Assembly: GCA_028622995.1 (NCBI GenBank)
Contig: JAJQJQ010000013.1
Span: forward strand, 434,001 to 498,000
Direction of reading: 5' to 3'
Length of the DNA stretch: 64,000 nucleotides
Source: Panagrolaimus kolymaensis
Lineage: Eukaryota > Nematoda > Chromadorea > Rhabditida > Panagrolaimidae
The notes under the pieces: model-generated
Database searches by the model: none
What the model was told of the DNA's origin: nothing
The model's input: only the letters and a program-made list of their open reading frames with translations
Shown: positions 49,351 to 61,436 of the stretch, piece by piece
Layout of the letters: every line of letters starts with the position of its first letter
How positions within the stretch are numbered: the first letter of the stretch is position 1
Program-made: the position numbers and the translations under genes

Positions 49351-51339
49351 TCTTTCGTCAAATTTTAAAAAAAATTTGACGATAAAATTCGGTGATACAC
49401 TGATTTTTTATTGAAAGCTTTTAAATGTTTTTATGTATATGTTTTTTGGAGGCGGAGCAGCAATTTGACTTTGACTTTGATGATTGTCGCTGGCTTTTTT
49501 GAAGGACAAAAACGCCCAAGAAAAAAAATGTATGAGAGGCAGCAGCTATGCAACGTTGCATGGAAACATTTGGTGGATCATCTTCATTTTCTCTATCTTC
49601 TCTTTTTTTGATTTCTTCTTTCTTTTCACAAAGGAATGTAAAAAACAAACAATAAAAATCATCTTCATCAAAGAAATATGTAAGCAAAATCTGTAGATTC
49701 ATTTTTTAAATGAATCGGCACATTTCACTTCAACAGCTTTTTTTTTCTTAAATTTTTCTTTCTAATTTTAAAATAATTCTGTGAGAAAGAAAAAAATGAA
49801 TGGATTTATCGCGGATTTTTATGTTCCCTCTTCTGCTTCATTAAATTCTAAACCTTAATTTTTTTTGAATGTGTTTCTACCAAGAGATTTTAATTTTTAG
49901 GAAAAAATTGGAGGAATGAAATTTTTTAAAAGGATTTTAGTTTCTAAATTTTTTATTCGACATAAATATGTTAGTTGAGATTAACAAGTCTAAAATTTAA
50001 AAAAATTTCAAAAAAAAATTAACGAGGATTTTCTCTGTTGAATTTGCTTTTTGCCGTTAACATGTTTTCAAGTTATGACTAATAGTTTTAAGCTTATATT
50101 GTTTTTACTTAACAAAATCTTGCAGACAATGAAAAAAATTCACAAAATTCTTTTCTTTTTTTTTAAAAATAATTTTTCTTGATGTAGTTTCTTTCAAAAT
50201 AATAATTTATTACATTTAACAAATTATGAGTTAAATCAAAGCATAAAATAAAACAACTATCTTTTCATAATCAAGTAACCTTTTTTTATTATCGTTGATT
50301 GATTTCTAAATTTTGAAAATTATTCTTTTTTTTTCAATTTCTTTAAAATTGGCTCTTTTCCTCAAACGTTTTTAGTAATCACTTTTCTAGAACTTTCATA
50401 ATTCCGCTTCATTTCAACGTTCATTTTGCTTTTAAAAGAAAAAAATTCCAGAAACAAAAATTAACTCTTCGTTTAACTAACAGACATAACAAAAAAATAG
50501 GGGCGGTAGAAAAAAAAAGAAGAAAAAAAGCGATGAGTTAGAACAAAAGAAAGTTTCACGAAATTTCTTTATTTTTTCAACAAAAAAAAAGCCATCATCC
50601 AGATCAAATGAAATTTTAATGGCCTTGAAAAGAGAATCCACCTTTCATTGAGCCAAGCAGGCAGAAGAGCAAAAGATGCTCTGCTTTTTCATTTTATTTT
50701 TGTTTGTTTCAAAAAAAAATGGATGAAACTAGTTTGACAAAGAAAATTTAACGTTTGTAAAAAACTATTTCAATGGTCGACATTCGACGACCAACGGCTG
50801 ATTGGATGGAAGATGAAAAAAAAATTCAAGCTGGTTTTAACGGATCATTAAAAAAAAATTTAGAAGAAGAGAGTTATGTGACACAAAATAAATGAGATCT
50901 GCGACGTTTCCCTTTTTTTTAACGAAAAAAAAGAATAAGAAGACAAAGTTTAATTTGGTTGGAGATGTATGTGACTCACAAAATCCGATGACAAACTGCT
51001 ACTCGCTTGCCCGTTTTTTTGCGTAATTATTATTTTTTTTTAAACGAGTTTTTTATTATTTTTTTATTCATAATATGCAAAAGTCAAGAAAACCAAAGAT
51101 GATGAATGCCAAAGATCCTTCCTCCTAATTTTGGTTGTGTGTCCGTTACATCACGTTTTTTTCTTAAGCTGTTGGGTATCAATGGATTGCAAATATTTTG
51201 GGATGAAAGAAAAAATGGGTGGCATCTTCCGGAGGTGGCCATTTGAAAAAGATACGCACTTTTTAAGGTATCCCTTCCAAAAAGAATGAAAGGAATGAAT
51301 GAAAAATTTGCAAGAAGTCATTTTTATGTGAAAGGGCAT

Positions 51340-51760
51340 TTACGAATGAACTTTTCTTTAGTTGCATGGAAATGAAGCAGTGATGAGTGGCTGTTTACTT
51401 ACAAGGAAGAAAACCTTGATCCTTAGGATTTTATGGATCGAGATCCATCAAATGTTTAAGATCCATATCAATAAATTTTCTAAGATCCAAATAATTCAAA
51501 GGATCCTAAGAAACAAAAGGATCCACCTACGCGTAAGTACATAAAAATTAGGATAAAATGATCTTTAATATGTAAATGCATTATGAACTTTTGCTTTTAT
51601 TGCATGGAGAAAAGCGCATTGCTGAGTGGTGCTTTACTTTTTAAGGAATATGACCTTGATCCACAGGATTTTAAGAATCCAGATTCATGCGATATTTAGG
51701 ATCCAAATCCAGGATTTTGATGTGAAAGATCTTTAAAGAATGAACTTTTGTTTTTTGTTA
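51340..51760. repeat. Degenerate tandem repeat with GATCC motifs
   Basis: The block starting ATGAACTTTTCTTTAGTTGCATGGA (broken as ATGAACTTTT / TTGCATGGA) at about 51348 recurs about 240 bp on (51584) and partly again at 51739. Inside are shared segments such as TGAGTGG, CCTTGATCC and AGGATTTTA, plus many copies of GATCCA and GGATCC. It has no coding potential. Confidence 0.6.
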
Positions 51761-51921
51761 CTTTATGATGGATAGTTGATGAGAAGGGATTGATTTAAAG
51801 TTACCAAAAGATATATAGCAAAGTATAATTTCGTAATCTTAGTTTTTTGTTTGTCTGATAAAAAGAATGTTAAAATTTTCGTTGGATAATTAATAGCGAA
51901 AAACATTGAAGCCGCAAATGC

Positions 51922-51959
51922 CTAGGTGGTGGCGTGCCGAAGGCACGCCTGCCGCCTAG
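51922..51959. repeat. GC-rich inverted repeat (hairpin)
   Basis: The arms CTAGGTGGTGGCGTGCC and GGCACGCCTGCCGCCTAG are near-perfect reverse complements around a 3-nt GAA loop. The element is about 70% GC within very AT-rich DNA. Confidence 0.75.
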
Positions 51960-52109
51960 TATGAATTAAAATTTTATGTTTTGCAATCGTAATTATTCAT
52001 GAAATGAGAAAAGATTAACAAAAAAGGAAAAATAAAGAAAGATTTTTTAGTTATTTAAAAATTGCACATGTTTTTTATTGGAACATTTAGAAATTTGAAG
52101 CAATATTGT

Positions 52110-53172
52110 TCAAGAATCAAAATAACGATTATAAAAAACTGCTGAACGTGATGGACATGGACAATATGCGGCATCGGAACCTAAAAAGAGGAATAATTTA
52201 AAAACAGAAAAATTATTTTTGATTTTCGAAAGAAATTTTCCTTTCATAAGAAAAATCAAGCAACAATAAAAAAATTGTCGAACTTACCAGGTAATCCAGG
52301 ACCACCATTTTCTCCTGGCTTTCCATTAGGTCCAGGGTTTCCTTTACTACCAGGAGCTCCAATAGCTCCTGGTGGACCTTCAACTCCATCTTTGCCTGGT
52401 TTTCCATTTGTTCCAGCTTCGCCTGCTTTTCCTGGATTTCCAGATGGTCCTTTTTTGCCAGGTGATGACATCTTTCTTTCTGTATTTTTTCCTTGTTTTC
52501 CAGGTAAACCTGGAGGTCCATTTTCTCCAGGAGGACCACCATCACCAGCTGGACCTCGAGGACCTGGAGCGCCTTTATTTCCCGTTTTTCCTGATTCGCC
52601 TTTTTTACCATCTGGTCCAGCAGGGCCAGGAGCGCCTAAAAACAAACTGAGTTAAAGAAAGGTCAAGGTTTAAAAATGTAATTACCATCTTCCCCTGGAG
52701 GCCCAGGTGCCCCAGCAGGGCATTTAACGCAGCTTGAATCATGCGGAGGACAAGTAATTGGAGCATGAGTACTTTTGTTATCTTCACCTTTGGGACCTTT
52801 AACTCCTGGAATTCCTGGTTCACCTGGTGGCCCTGGTGGACCTGGAGGTCCAAGAGGGCATTTAATTTTTATCGGCTCACAATGGCACCAAGCTGGCAAT
52901 CCTTTGTAATTTTGCCTTTTGGACCGGAAAATAGAATTAAATGGATTTTCTCTAGGCTTTGTTGGTGGAGTAACACTTATTTGAATATCCATTAATTCAG
53001 TCCATGCACTATCGGTTTCAACTCGAAATACTTGAATTCCATCTTGAACTTCTTCATTTATTTCATTTATAACTTGATATAAATTTGGAATAATCACAAT
53101 ACATGCAAGGATAGCAAAAGCTGATGAACCCGTGGCTAATCCAACAACAACCTTTATTTCTTTTGTGGACAT
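52110..53172 (-). CDS. Cuticle collagen, copy 2
   Basis: Cuticle collagen of 301 residues. Exons (minus): 53172-52686, 52635-52288, 52180-52110. Layout follows copy 1: membrane anchor ([18 protein letters not shown]), the same pre-domain, cleavage site FRSKRQ, cysteines WCHCEP, then [12 protein letters not shown], main Gly-X-Y block and [11 protein letters not shown] ending. The main block has an interruption ([10 protein letters not shown]) absent from copy 1 and is richer in Lys and Asn. The exon that carries most Gly-X-Y repeats is fused here where copy 1 has two, so one intron position differs. A TATA-like TATAAAAA lies at 53224-53231, about 50 bp before the ATG. Confidence 0.92.
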
Positions 53173-53223
53173 TTTTTAAAGGTTTTGTTGGTTAATGATG
53201 CTTTTTAGGTTTTTTGTAAATCC

Positions 53224-53231
53224 TTTTTATA
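53224..53231 (-). promoter_or_regulatory. TATA box of collagen copy 2
   Basis: TATAAAAA on the minus strand about 50 bp upstream of the ATG, a spacing that fits a short 5'UTR. Confidence 0.55.
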
Positions 53232-53829
53232 GTTAATTAAAATTGCAATGCTCAGTCATCATCACGGATTTTAAGGCACTTATCCTCAAGATAATTTGCA
53301 TTAGAAAGCCTCCTCCTCCTTCGGCTCGGCAGCTCCATTATTTTGCTATTTATAATTATATTTGAATTAAAGCAAATTATAAAAAAAAATATATTCCAAA
53401 ATTGGAAACTAACTAATTTTTCGTTCATTCAAACCAGTTTTTTTTCTTCTTTTGTTAAACAAAATTCAAAGTGAACTGTTTTTTTTCGAACAAAACGAAG
53501 CAACAACGCTTTTTGAGGATGTATGCCTACATACTTGAGAAGTTAGTCGTATTCCGCCGTGAAATAATTGGATGGATGGAAGGAAGAATGCGAGAATCAA
53601 ATTATTCGTAAAAAAAAATTGAGGAAAGAAAAAACAAGTTTGTTTTAGAAATATATTTTTTGTTGAGTTAATTATATTTTTTTTATGCGGTAATTAGTTA
53701 GATTATTCAGAGTCCATTGGTCAATGTCAAAGAAAAATAATATTAAACAAAAGAAAGAAAAATAATTGATATAATTGTTAATAAAAAGGAGTTTTTTAGG
53801 AGATCAAATAATGGAATTAGATGGGAGAT

Positions 53830-54157
53830 TTAAGGTTCATGTACGGTTCCTTCTGGAATTGGCCCTAAAACAAAAAATTTAAAACTTGATTGAAAAAAGC
53901 AAATTTGGTCTCTGATAAACAAATCATAATTTTTTGTATAAAAATCAAAAATATTACTTACATCCATCTCCACCTGATTGAACTCCAGCACCTTCGGGTT
54001 TATTTTTAGGAACTTCAACTAAACCAATCCCAGTATTTTCTACCACTGTCTTAGAACTTTCACTTCCATCATGAATTTGTTGCTGGGGCTTTGCATAAAT
54101 TAAAGACACAATCGAAATAAGAAGAATAAAAGAAATAACACAACGTGAAAAGGACAT
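53830..54157 (-). CDS. Small secreted peptide, unknown
   Basis: Exons (minus): 54157-53962 and 53864-53830; 76 residues. A strong signal peptide (CVISFILLISIVSLIYA) is followed by a short hydrophilic mature chain rich in Gly, Glu and Lys (KPQQQIHDGSESSKT, VEVPKNKPEGAG) that ends GWPIPEGTVHEP. No cysteines or dibasic processing sites typical of neuropeptide precursors are present. I do not recognise the family. Gene structure is well supported by signal peptide and splice sites. Confidence 0.65.
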
Positions 54158-55568
54158 TTTTTTAAATAACCAACTTTGAGTTAAACGTTTTACTCTAAAA
54201 AATAATGTTTATAAACGTTTTGAATTTAGTTTTATTTTGATAATGAAAAACAAAACAAACAAAAATCAGGTTTTTTTATATGAAGGAAAATACACTTTGC
54301 TGAATTTAGTTTATTTTTGAACCTTGACATCATTGATTTGCTTTGCTTGATCGCATCTTTGAAACAACAACATGTTTTCTTTTTTTTTATTGGAGAAGGA
54401 GAATAGCTTATAAATTGTTAAAAATAACCATTTATGTGTTGGCTTTAATTATGCAAATGACATTCCAGCGTTATCAATCCCAAATTTAATCAACTATGAG
54501 ATTTCCTAAATTCTTGGGGAAGGCAAAATGAAATGATTGCTGAAAATTTTCGATGACAAAGTTGTTCAAGGTTTTTAAAGTAATTGCAAAAAAAAAAAAG
54601 GATTAAAACTAATTATCTTATTTTTAAATGCAATAAGATAAAGTTTTTGAAAAAGTCATTTCATTTTTTTCTTAGAGATTTTTGTAATAAATTTTTTTAG
54701 CATGATATTTGTTTAAAAAAAACTCCATATCCAGGTGATGGTTCACAATAAGAGGAAAGTTTCGGTTTAACATCTAGCCCGAATTTAAATCATTTGTTTA
54801 CTTACCACAATGAATTAAGTTTATAAAAAATTATATATTTGAATAATAAAAATATTTTCGTTAGTAAATCACAAAACTAGAACAACTAAATTTTAATTGG
54901 TTATTTATTTTTAGTTTCATAAACAATATTTTAAATTTTTTCGATGTATTTTGTTTTAAAAAGATTGTCTCATCCTTTTCCAGCGTTTTTTTTTGCTGTT
55001 GTATAAATGTTTTCTTTTCGAGGCGCTCAATCGGCGAAAAAAAAAAGATATAAAAAAAGCCAATCGATTTCGTTATTGTAAAGAAGACAAGAAAAAACAA
55101 CAGGATTGGAAGCAGCAGTATTTTTTTAGTGTAGTTGCAGACATAAGAAAATCAAATCGGCGCACAAAGTGTAATTTTTTTCTTTACATTTTTTGTTGTT
55201 GTATTTGTTTTCGTTTTTATAGCGTCTTAATTTAATGATTGCTTGTTTGCCATTTTCATAAACCCCTTTTAGTTGTTTTTTTGACTTTTTTCATTTCTTT
55301 TTTTTTACCACCAAAATAACCTGCGGTTTTAAAGGCCTTTAGGCTGTATGGCAGGCAAGTAAACAACGAGCAAATAAACATGCGTTGCAGCCCAGCTTTT
55401 GATATCAATTAAAAAAACTTTTTCTTTGGTTCCAAATGTGCGCCTTTGCCAATTGCCTTTTTTATTTATCAAGAAAAAAATGATTCATATCCCTTTTTTG
55501 TTTATATATCCCATGACTTTTTAATTTATTAAATATATTTAAAAAATTTCAGCTCCATCGCAGCGACG
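54158..55568. other. 1.4 kb intergenic promoter region
   Basis: Divergent region between the small secreted peptide gene and the BTB/BACK gene. AT-rich. A TTTCAG acceptor ends at 55552, 16 nt before the BTB gene ATG, consistent with trans-splicing. No other feature was recognised. Confidence 0.5.
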
Positions 55569-58305
55569 ATGTCCGTGGAAAATGATCCAAATTATTCCCC
55601 AGTGATTATTTCTCCCAGAAAAAGAAAAATTGGTTTATTGAAATTAAGCGATTTTGAATTGGAAAAAAACGGAAATAAAGAAGAGGAAAAAAGAATAAAG
55701 AAAATAATAAAAAATATTTATTCGCCAGTTATAAAATGCAAATTCTTTTCACTTGCCGAATTTGAACTTCTTAAAAATCAAAATTCTCAAAAAAAGAACA
55801 ATAATAATTCGGGTATTAAAAATACGAATTCAATCCAAGTTCAATCTTCTCCATCTGTGATTGTTATTGATGATGAAAGTGAACCAAATTCCTCAGAAAT
55901 TGAAAGCCAAGATATTTTTAATTTTAGTGAAAGTTTGAATTTGGAATTGACGGATGAAATGGAAATTTCTGGTTATGTGGATCAAACTTCTCAAGAAGAT
56001 CTAGATGATCAGGAAGATCACCAAGATGCTATAGTTATTCAAAATGAAACTCCTGAAGTTGTCATTATCGATGAAAGTAATAATAATTCTAATCCCAGCA
56101 CTGAATCCCAAAATCTTGATTCTAATATAATTGAAAATATGAAAAGAGTTGTGATAAAAGTTCCAGAATTAATTGGAATTTCAGATTTTATAAATCAATA
56201 TTCTTCTCGAAATTTTCAAAATTCCGCACAACGCATTCAAGAAGATGAACAACCTATTCAAGCTGAAATTGAAAGTGCAATAGTTTCAGCCGCCAATAAT
56301 GTTGCTCCTTCTGTCCCTTCAACTGTAGCTTTACCATCTCCTCCTCCTCCATCACCACCTTCTGAAAACAATAATCATCCAGAATTGGAAAATAATATTA
56401 CTATTACCATTGAAGACGATGAAGATGAAAACTTGCATGATAGTAGCACATCCGATGATTCCATGCATGGTAAAAGTAAAAGGGTTGAAAAAGATGGAAA
56501 TAGCGAAGGAGAAAACATTCCATTAATTAAAAAATCCAAAATTAATCATCAAGATATAAGTTTTGCGAATCAGGATTCATTCAAAAATGGAACATTTGAT
56601 ACTATTATTTCCATAAATACTTGGGTAAGTTTTTTAAACAAATATTTTTATATTCCATCGATCGAAATAATAAATATTTTTTTATTTTTGTAGAGAATGT
56701 GTGCTTCCTCCAAAATTCTTCGAAAAGAAAGTACAGTATTCGCTGAAACAATGGATTCTAAAACAGACTTACAAAAATTAATTGTGAATCATATTAATTA
56801 TGAAGATATGACTTATTTATTAGAAACTCTCAATGATATTAACAAAGTTGTTGTGACATTAGAAAATGTCAAAAAATTATCTTCCTTTAGTAAGCTTTTT
56901 CACTTCGCTCGAGTAAATAATAAATTTTGTTTTTTTAGGCAAAAAATTTGGTATTTCAAAACTCAAAGAAGCATGCAAAAATTTTATTAAAAACATGGTT
57001 CAAACTGATGCAGATTTTGCATTGAATTTGCTTCAAAATTCATCAAATATCAATAAAAATTTATTAAGCAAAGAAAATAATTCTCCAGAAGAATTAAACG
57101 AATTAAAATCAGAATGCATTGAAAGTTTGTGCAAAAATTTAAATCAAAATATTTTTACAAAATTAAGTGAAATTTTTGATTCTTTCGATATTATTAAAGA
57201 AATTCTTCAAAGTGATGAAATGAATGTGAGCGAAGAAGAATTATTTAATTTTTTTGTAAGTTGTTCCTTAAAATCCTCATCAAAAACAAATTCAAGTTTG
57301 TTTGTGGAGAATGGAGAAAATTTTCTTAAAAACATAAAACTTGGTTCAATGGATTCAAAATTTCCATTCGAAATTATTCAAAAAAATACGGTAAAATTCT
57401 TTTTACATGTCTTCCTAATTTTCTTCTTGATGACACAATTTTTTACGATTGAAAATTAAACATTTAATCACAAAATTATTTTTTAATAAAGCAAAAATAC
57501 AAAAAAAAATTTTAGTTGTCCACGAGCAATTTATTGCTTCCACAATTATTGGAATTTATTCGTTTTCCAACAATGAGTATTGAATATTTAAATGAAAAAT
57601 GTTGTAAGCAAATTAATTTAGTAAAGCTATAAAAAAACTTTTAACTTTTGGTTTTCTTTCTTTTTAGCAAAGTTGGTTGCAGATGGTTTAATGGATTCGG
57701 ATGATTTCCATGCAATTAAAGAAGATGCCATTCATAGATTTTCTGGTAATCCATATTGGCAGCCACGAAGTCGATTTGGTTGCAAACCTCGAAGTAGTAA
57801 GTATTTTTAAAACAGCGGAACTAAAAGAATAAAAAAATTTAACATAAACTTTTTTTCGAGAAATAATCACTCGAATAATAATTATCATTCCATCTTCTTT
57901 TTTTTAGTGATACCCCATTATTTACCATCTCGAGTTTTGTTAAAAATCAACAAAACACTTTGTGTATTTATTTATTTTGGTCAAAAATCGTTGATTGATA
58001 TATTATTTTCTCAAAACCCTTCCAATGGAAAATTTAAAGAAGAAATAGAAACCTTTCGATTTGGATTTTGGAAAAGTATAAAAATTGATGAAAATGCAAT
58101 TAATATTCCATGTGTTCCATTACCTGAAGAAGAATTCAGCTATTATGTTTATGCCAGAAAATATAAAAACAAAAAAGTTGAAATTTGCATGGCTCCAAAG
58201 AAAAATCAAGCTCAACAACAAGACGATCAACGGCTGCTTGGTTTTATTAGTGGTTTTGTTGGCCTTCCTGAAACTGGTATTTATGAATATGAATTTAATT
58301 TTTAA
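55569..58305 (+). CDS. BTB/BACK-domain protein with long acidic N-terminus
   Basis: Exons 55569-56624, 56694-56889, 56939-57390, 57516-57603, 57668-57796, 57908-58305; 772 residues. Residues 1-350 are disordered, acidic and Asn/Ser-rich, with a Pro run (PSPPPPSPPS). They include two SUMO-interaction-like motifs (SVIVIDDES, EVVIIDES) and a duplicated YSPVI element. From about 350 comes a BTB-like domain (MCASSKILRKESTVFAETM, LLETLNDINKVVVTLENVKK, KFGISKLKEACKNFI). A BACK-like helical region follows (EALNLL-type ALNLLQ, ESLCKNLNQNIFTKLSE, LLLPQLLEFIRFPTMSIEYL). The C-terminus is a beta-rich domain of unknown type. BTB/BACK proteins often act as Cullin-3 adaptors; here the BTB is divergent and no Kelch repeats are visible, so the role is uncertain. 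Confidence 0.78.
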
Positions 58306-58836
58306 AAATATGCTGGTAGTTGTTGTTATTGAGTTTAGCGATTTATAGTATTTTTTAAAATTCACAATAAGACATTCCAATTTTTATGTATTAAAAAACT
58401 TTTGTTTTACAAAAAGTATAGTCGCCATTTTGATTGCCATTGAATCTTTTCTTGTCATTGAATTTGTTTATATTTTGTGGAACATAAATAATAAAGATAT
58501 CATAAATTTTGACTTTCGTCTAATCAAATCAAATAATTTTTTTTAAAGAAGCGCATTAACTTTGGCATAATGTTGTGAAAATTTTGGGTAAAAACAAAAT
58601 TTGCAAACGCATTTTTTTGTTGTTGTTTTCCTTCGAAAAAATCAAGCAACACCTTTGAAAGGTGTTTTTAGAGTTTAGGGTATTTTTCACAAAGTATCTA
58701 ATCAATCAAAAGAGATGCCATGAATATCAAAGGAAATTTCAATTTCTTCAGTCTCGAAATCAATCAACTCTGAATTCAATCGAATATTATCTCTCTCAAA
58801 TCAAATTCAATCAACTTGTTCTTCGTTCATCCAAAT

Positions 58837-59658
58837 ATGGCTCGAATTGTTCTTTCAACTGTTTTCTTGATTCTTCTTCTTACCTGTCCGACTTTATCTT
58901 CTGCTGAAGAAGAAACGGAAAGTTCCATGTTTGAAGAAGTTGCTAAAATGATGTTAACTCAATTTTCTGCTTATTTGGCTCCAAAGAAAGCTGGTAATAG
59001 TGATGGAAATGTTGGAATTGTTTCAAAAACTACTTCTTCGTCATCAATTACAACAACAAGTGCTCCTCCACCTTTAACTGATAATGTAAGGTCTTTCATT
59101 TTGTTACATTCTTTATTTGTTGTTTTATAGGTCCGTCAATGTACGTGTACTGAAGCAGATGAATGCATTGCTGAAGCTTTTCGATCCTTCTCAAGTTGCC
59201 GATTTTCATGCCGATCTCATCTCGACTTTTTTGGAATTGAAACCAATGAATATGTTAGCTGCTTTCCAAAGAGTCCAACCGCTGCTATTTCACTCAACTA
59301 CTGTCTCAAAGATAGCGCTGCTGGTTATTGCGCAGCTGATGCTTCTCGTCTTTCATTCATCTCAAAACCAAATTATGATAGAGAGTTCTCATCTTCCGGC
59401 ATTGATCTCCAGAAACTTGCTTCTTTGGCTGCTCTCGAACATTTGAAATCATTCCAATATTGTGCTGATGTTTGTTTGAAACAGAATATGCTAGCTTGTT
59501 TTGAAAAGAAATTCTGTGGTATCCAACTTCCTGAAAGTCATGATCTTGCTGATTTTGCTAGTTTCTGTCCTGCATTCGAATCAAGTGCTTATTCAAATAC
59601 AATGAAAGCTCTTCCATGTTTTGCTTTCAAACAATTTTTTTCTAAATTCTTTAATTAG
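58837..59658 (+). CDS. Secreted CPG4-domain-like protein, copy 2
   Basis: Exons 58837-59085 and 59131-59658; 258 residues. Signal peptide (VFLILLLTCPTLSSA). A Ser/Thr-rich linker (SKTTSSSSITTTSAPPPL) that could be O-glycosylated precedes a cysteine-rich domain: QCTCTEADEC, SSCRFSC, SCFPKS, NYCLKDSAAGYC, QYCADVC, LACFEKKFC, FCPAF, LPCFAF. Spacing resembles the gene at 28275-29092 and the nematode CPG4 family. It is probably an extracellular matrix or eggshell-associated protein; this is inferred from family only. The poly(A) region follows at once, within pyrimidine-rich DNA. Confidence 0.75.
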
Positions 59659-60390
59659 TCTTTTACTTTGTTGTATTTTGTTTTGTTTTGTTATATCTTT
59701 GTTTCATTGTTTTTCATTTTTGTTTATAAATCTTTTTTGCTTTTATATTGACTTCGTTACTTTTACACAAAGCAATTGGTTATTTGACCATTAGCAGCTC
59801 CATTATTCTTCGAATTTGCTACAGTTACTATGATTCTTGTTACTTTTGAACATTCTCATGGAACTTTGTTGTTGGATACACAGTTGATGGTTAATAACAT
59901 TAATTAGGTTAGTTTATTAACAGTTTTGTACCAGCATAAGAGAAGTCCCAGTGGACACTAGAATGCTGTAACATGGTTTTTGATCTTCCTTTATATGATC
60001 TAAAAAAAAGAGATAAAGCAAGAGTCATTCTTTATTTTAGCCGAGCTCAAAGGCTTGGATATCACTAGCTAAAGGTTTGTACACAGCCTACCGTGATAAT
60101 GAAATTGCTCTCCTTTTACGTTGGTTTAGTTAGTCTAATTAAGAATTGTTACAAATTACTTTCCCACCAACTACTTATGCATTCCTGCTTCCGTTTGCAG
60201 TGATGCATTCCATTTATTTCATCATCGTCTGGAAAATTGAAAGTCTTTGGTTTTCAAGTTAACTAAAAATGGCATTTGTTTTACTTTTTCTAAAATTAAT
60301 GCTATTGTTACTTCATTATTTGATTTACAGTCAACATATTACTATTATTTGTTATGTTTTCAACTAAAGAGTTGAACTCAAATCTTTTAG
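59659..60390 (+). other. Non-coding or decayed sequence before a receptor pseudogene
   Basis: It may contain the lost N-terminal exon of the downstream receptor (a frame near 60200-60262 reads MHSIYFIIVWKIESLWFSS). Nothing else was recognised. Confidence 0.35.
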
Positions 60391-61436
60391 AAATGTTCTA
60401 AAACAAAATTGCATTTTGGAAATGATTTTTGCTGCTGTAACTTTGATAGGACAACCTGTAAGACTTTACAAATTTATTTTATGTATCTAAAGTATTGGCT
60501 TTTTAGGAAGTTGTAATTTACAATAAAAGTTATTACATTGCTAAGGGAAATTTTTTAAAGCGAAATTGCTTTATATTTGCAAGTATTGTAACTTTCATTT
60601 ATTCTAATTGCATTGGAATGCGTTTGTTTTCCATGGCGGTTCCATTTTATTTAAAATATGAAGAAGTACTTGTCCGGGAGTTTCTCATCGTTCATATTAA
60701 GTTTGACCCAGCAACTTCATCATCCAAATAAAATATTTTTTAAGAAAAAAAAGCATTGACTCTTTCCAAATTTATTAAAGCTTACACGATCGCTTTTATT
60801 TCTGTGTCGGTATTGGTTGTGTCAGATTATTTTCATTTTTTTTCCACCTGATCCAAGCCATTATAACCAATTTGCTGCAATGCTTGAAGATTCACTTTGG
60901 ATTTAAGACGGCAAAGAAACTCCAGCTTTTGTTGTGGTTTATATTGTGATTTTATAAACAGCAAAAAAGATTAACCTTTAAAAAATTTTAAACCCTGAAA
61001 TTAATTCACGCTATTTTCAGATGAATCCATATTTCAGTGGACCTTATGCCTTTTCAACCATTTCTATGTCCATAAGTTATGGATTTGTAATATTTTTTAG
61101 TATTAAAGTTAGCAGAGCTTTGGAAAATAAAAATGTTATTAGGCATGGAAAAAATAAGCACCTTAATAAACAAGTTCATTTGCTTTGATTTTGTTCAAGT
61201 AAGTGAAACCAATAATTCTCTCATTTCACATTTCGATTTGAAAGAGTTGCAACATAAAACCTGTTTCTTTCTTTCTTTTGTTTCAGGCTGTTGCTCTACT
61301 TTTAGCACGCGGCAAGATTACAATTACCGATCTTGCAATTCTGATTTTTTTTGGTGGTGGTGGAAATGAATTGACTTCAATTTATTATTCATGTGTACTT
61401 GCATGGATTCCAATGGCAAATCCAATCGCATCTTAG
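60391..61436 (+). pseudogene. Decayed serpentine (7TM) chemoreceptor
   Basis: Receptor-like segments follow in order on one strand but are interrupted. Intact pieces: 60391-60457 (NCILEMIFAAVTLIGQP) and, after a normal intron, 60507-60731 (NFLKRNCFIFASIVTFIYSN, RLFSMAVPFYLKYEEV). Then come LSKFIKAYTIAFISVSVLVV with a TGA soon after, YNQFAAMLEDSLWI with an internal TAA before DGKETPAFVVV, PYFSGPYAFSTISMSISYGF, and HLNKQVHLL where a one-base shift is needed to reach DFVQ. The end is AVALLLARGKITITDLAIL and VLAWIPMANPIAS. At least two stops and one frameshift show a pseudogene. The superfamily is the same as, but the subfamily may differ from, the intact receptor at 45461-46996. Confidence 0.62.

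Larger units (their letters stand above)
49351..52109. other. 2.76 kb intergenic region between paralogous collagens
   Basis: Contains the promoter of collagen copy 1, poly-A/T-rich DNA, a degenerate tandem repeat (51340-51760) and a GC-rich hairpin (51922-51959). No coding gene was recognised. Confidence 0.6.
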
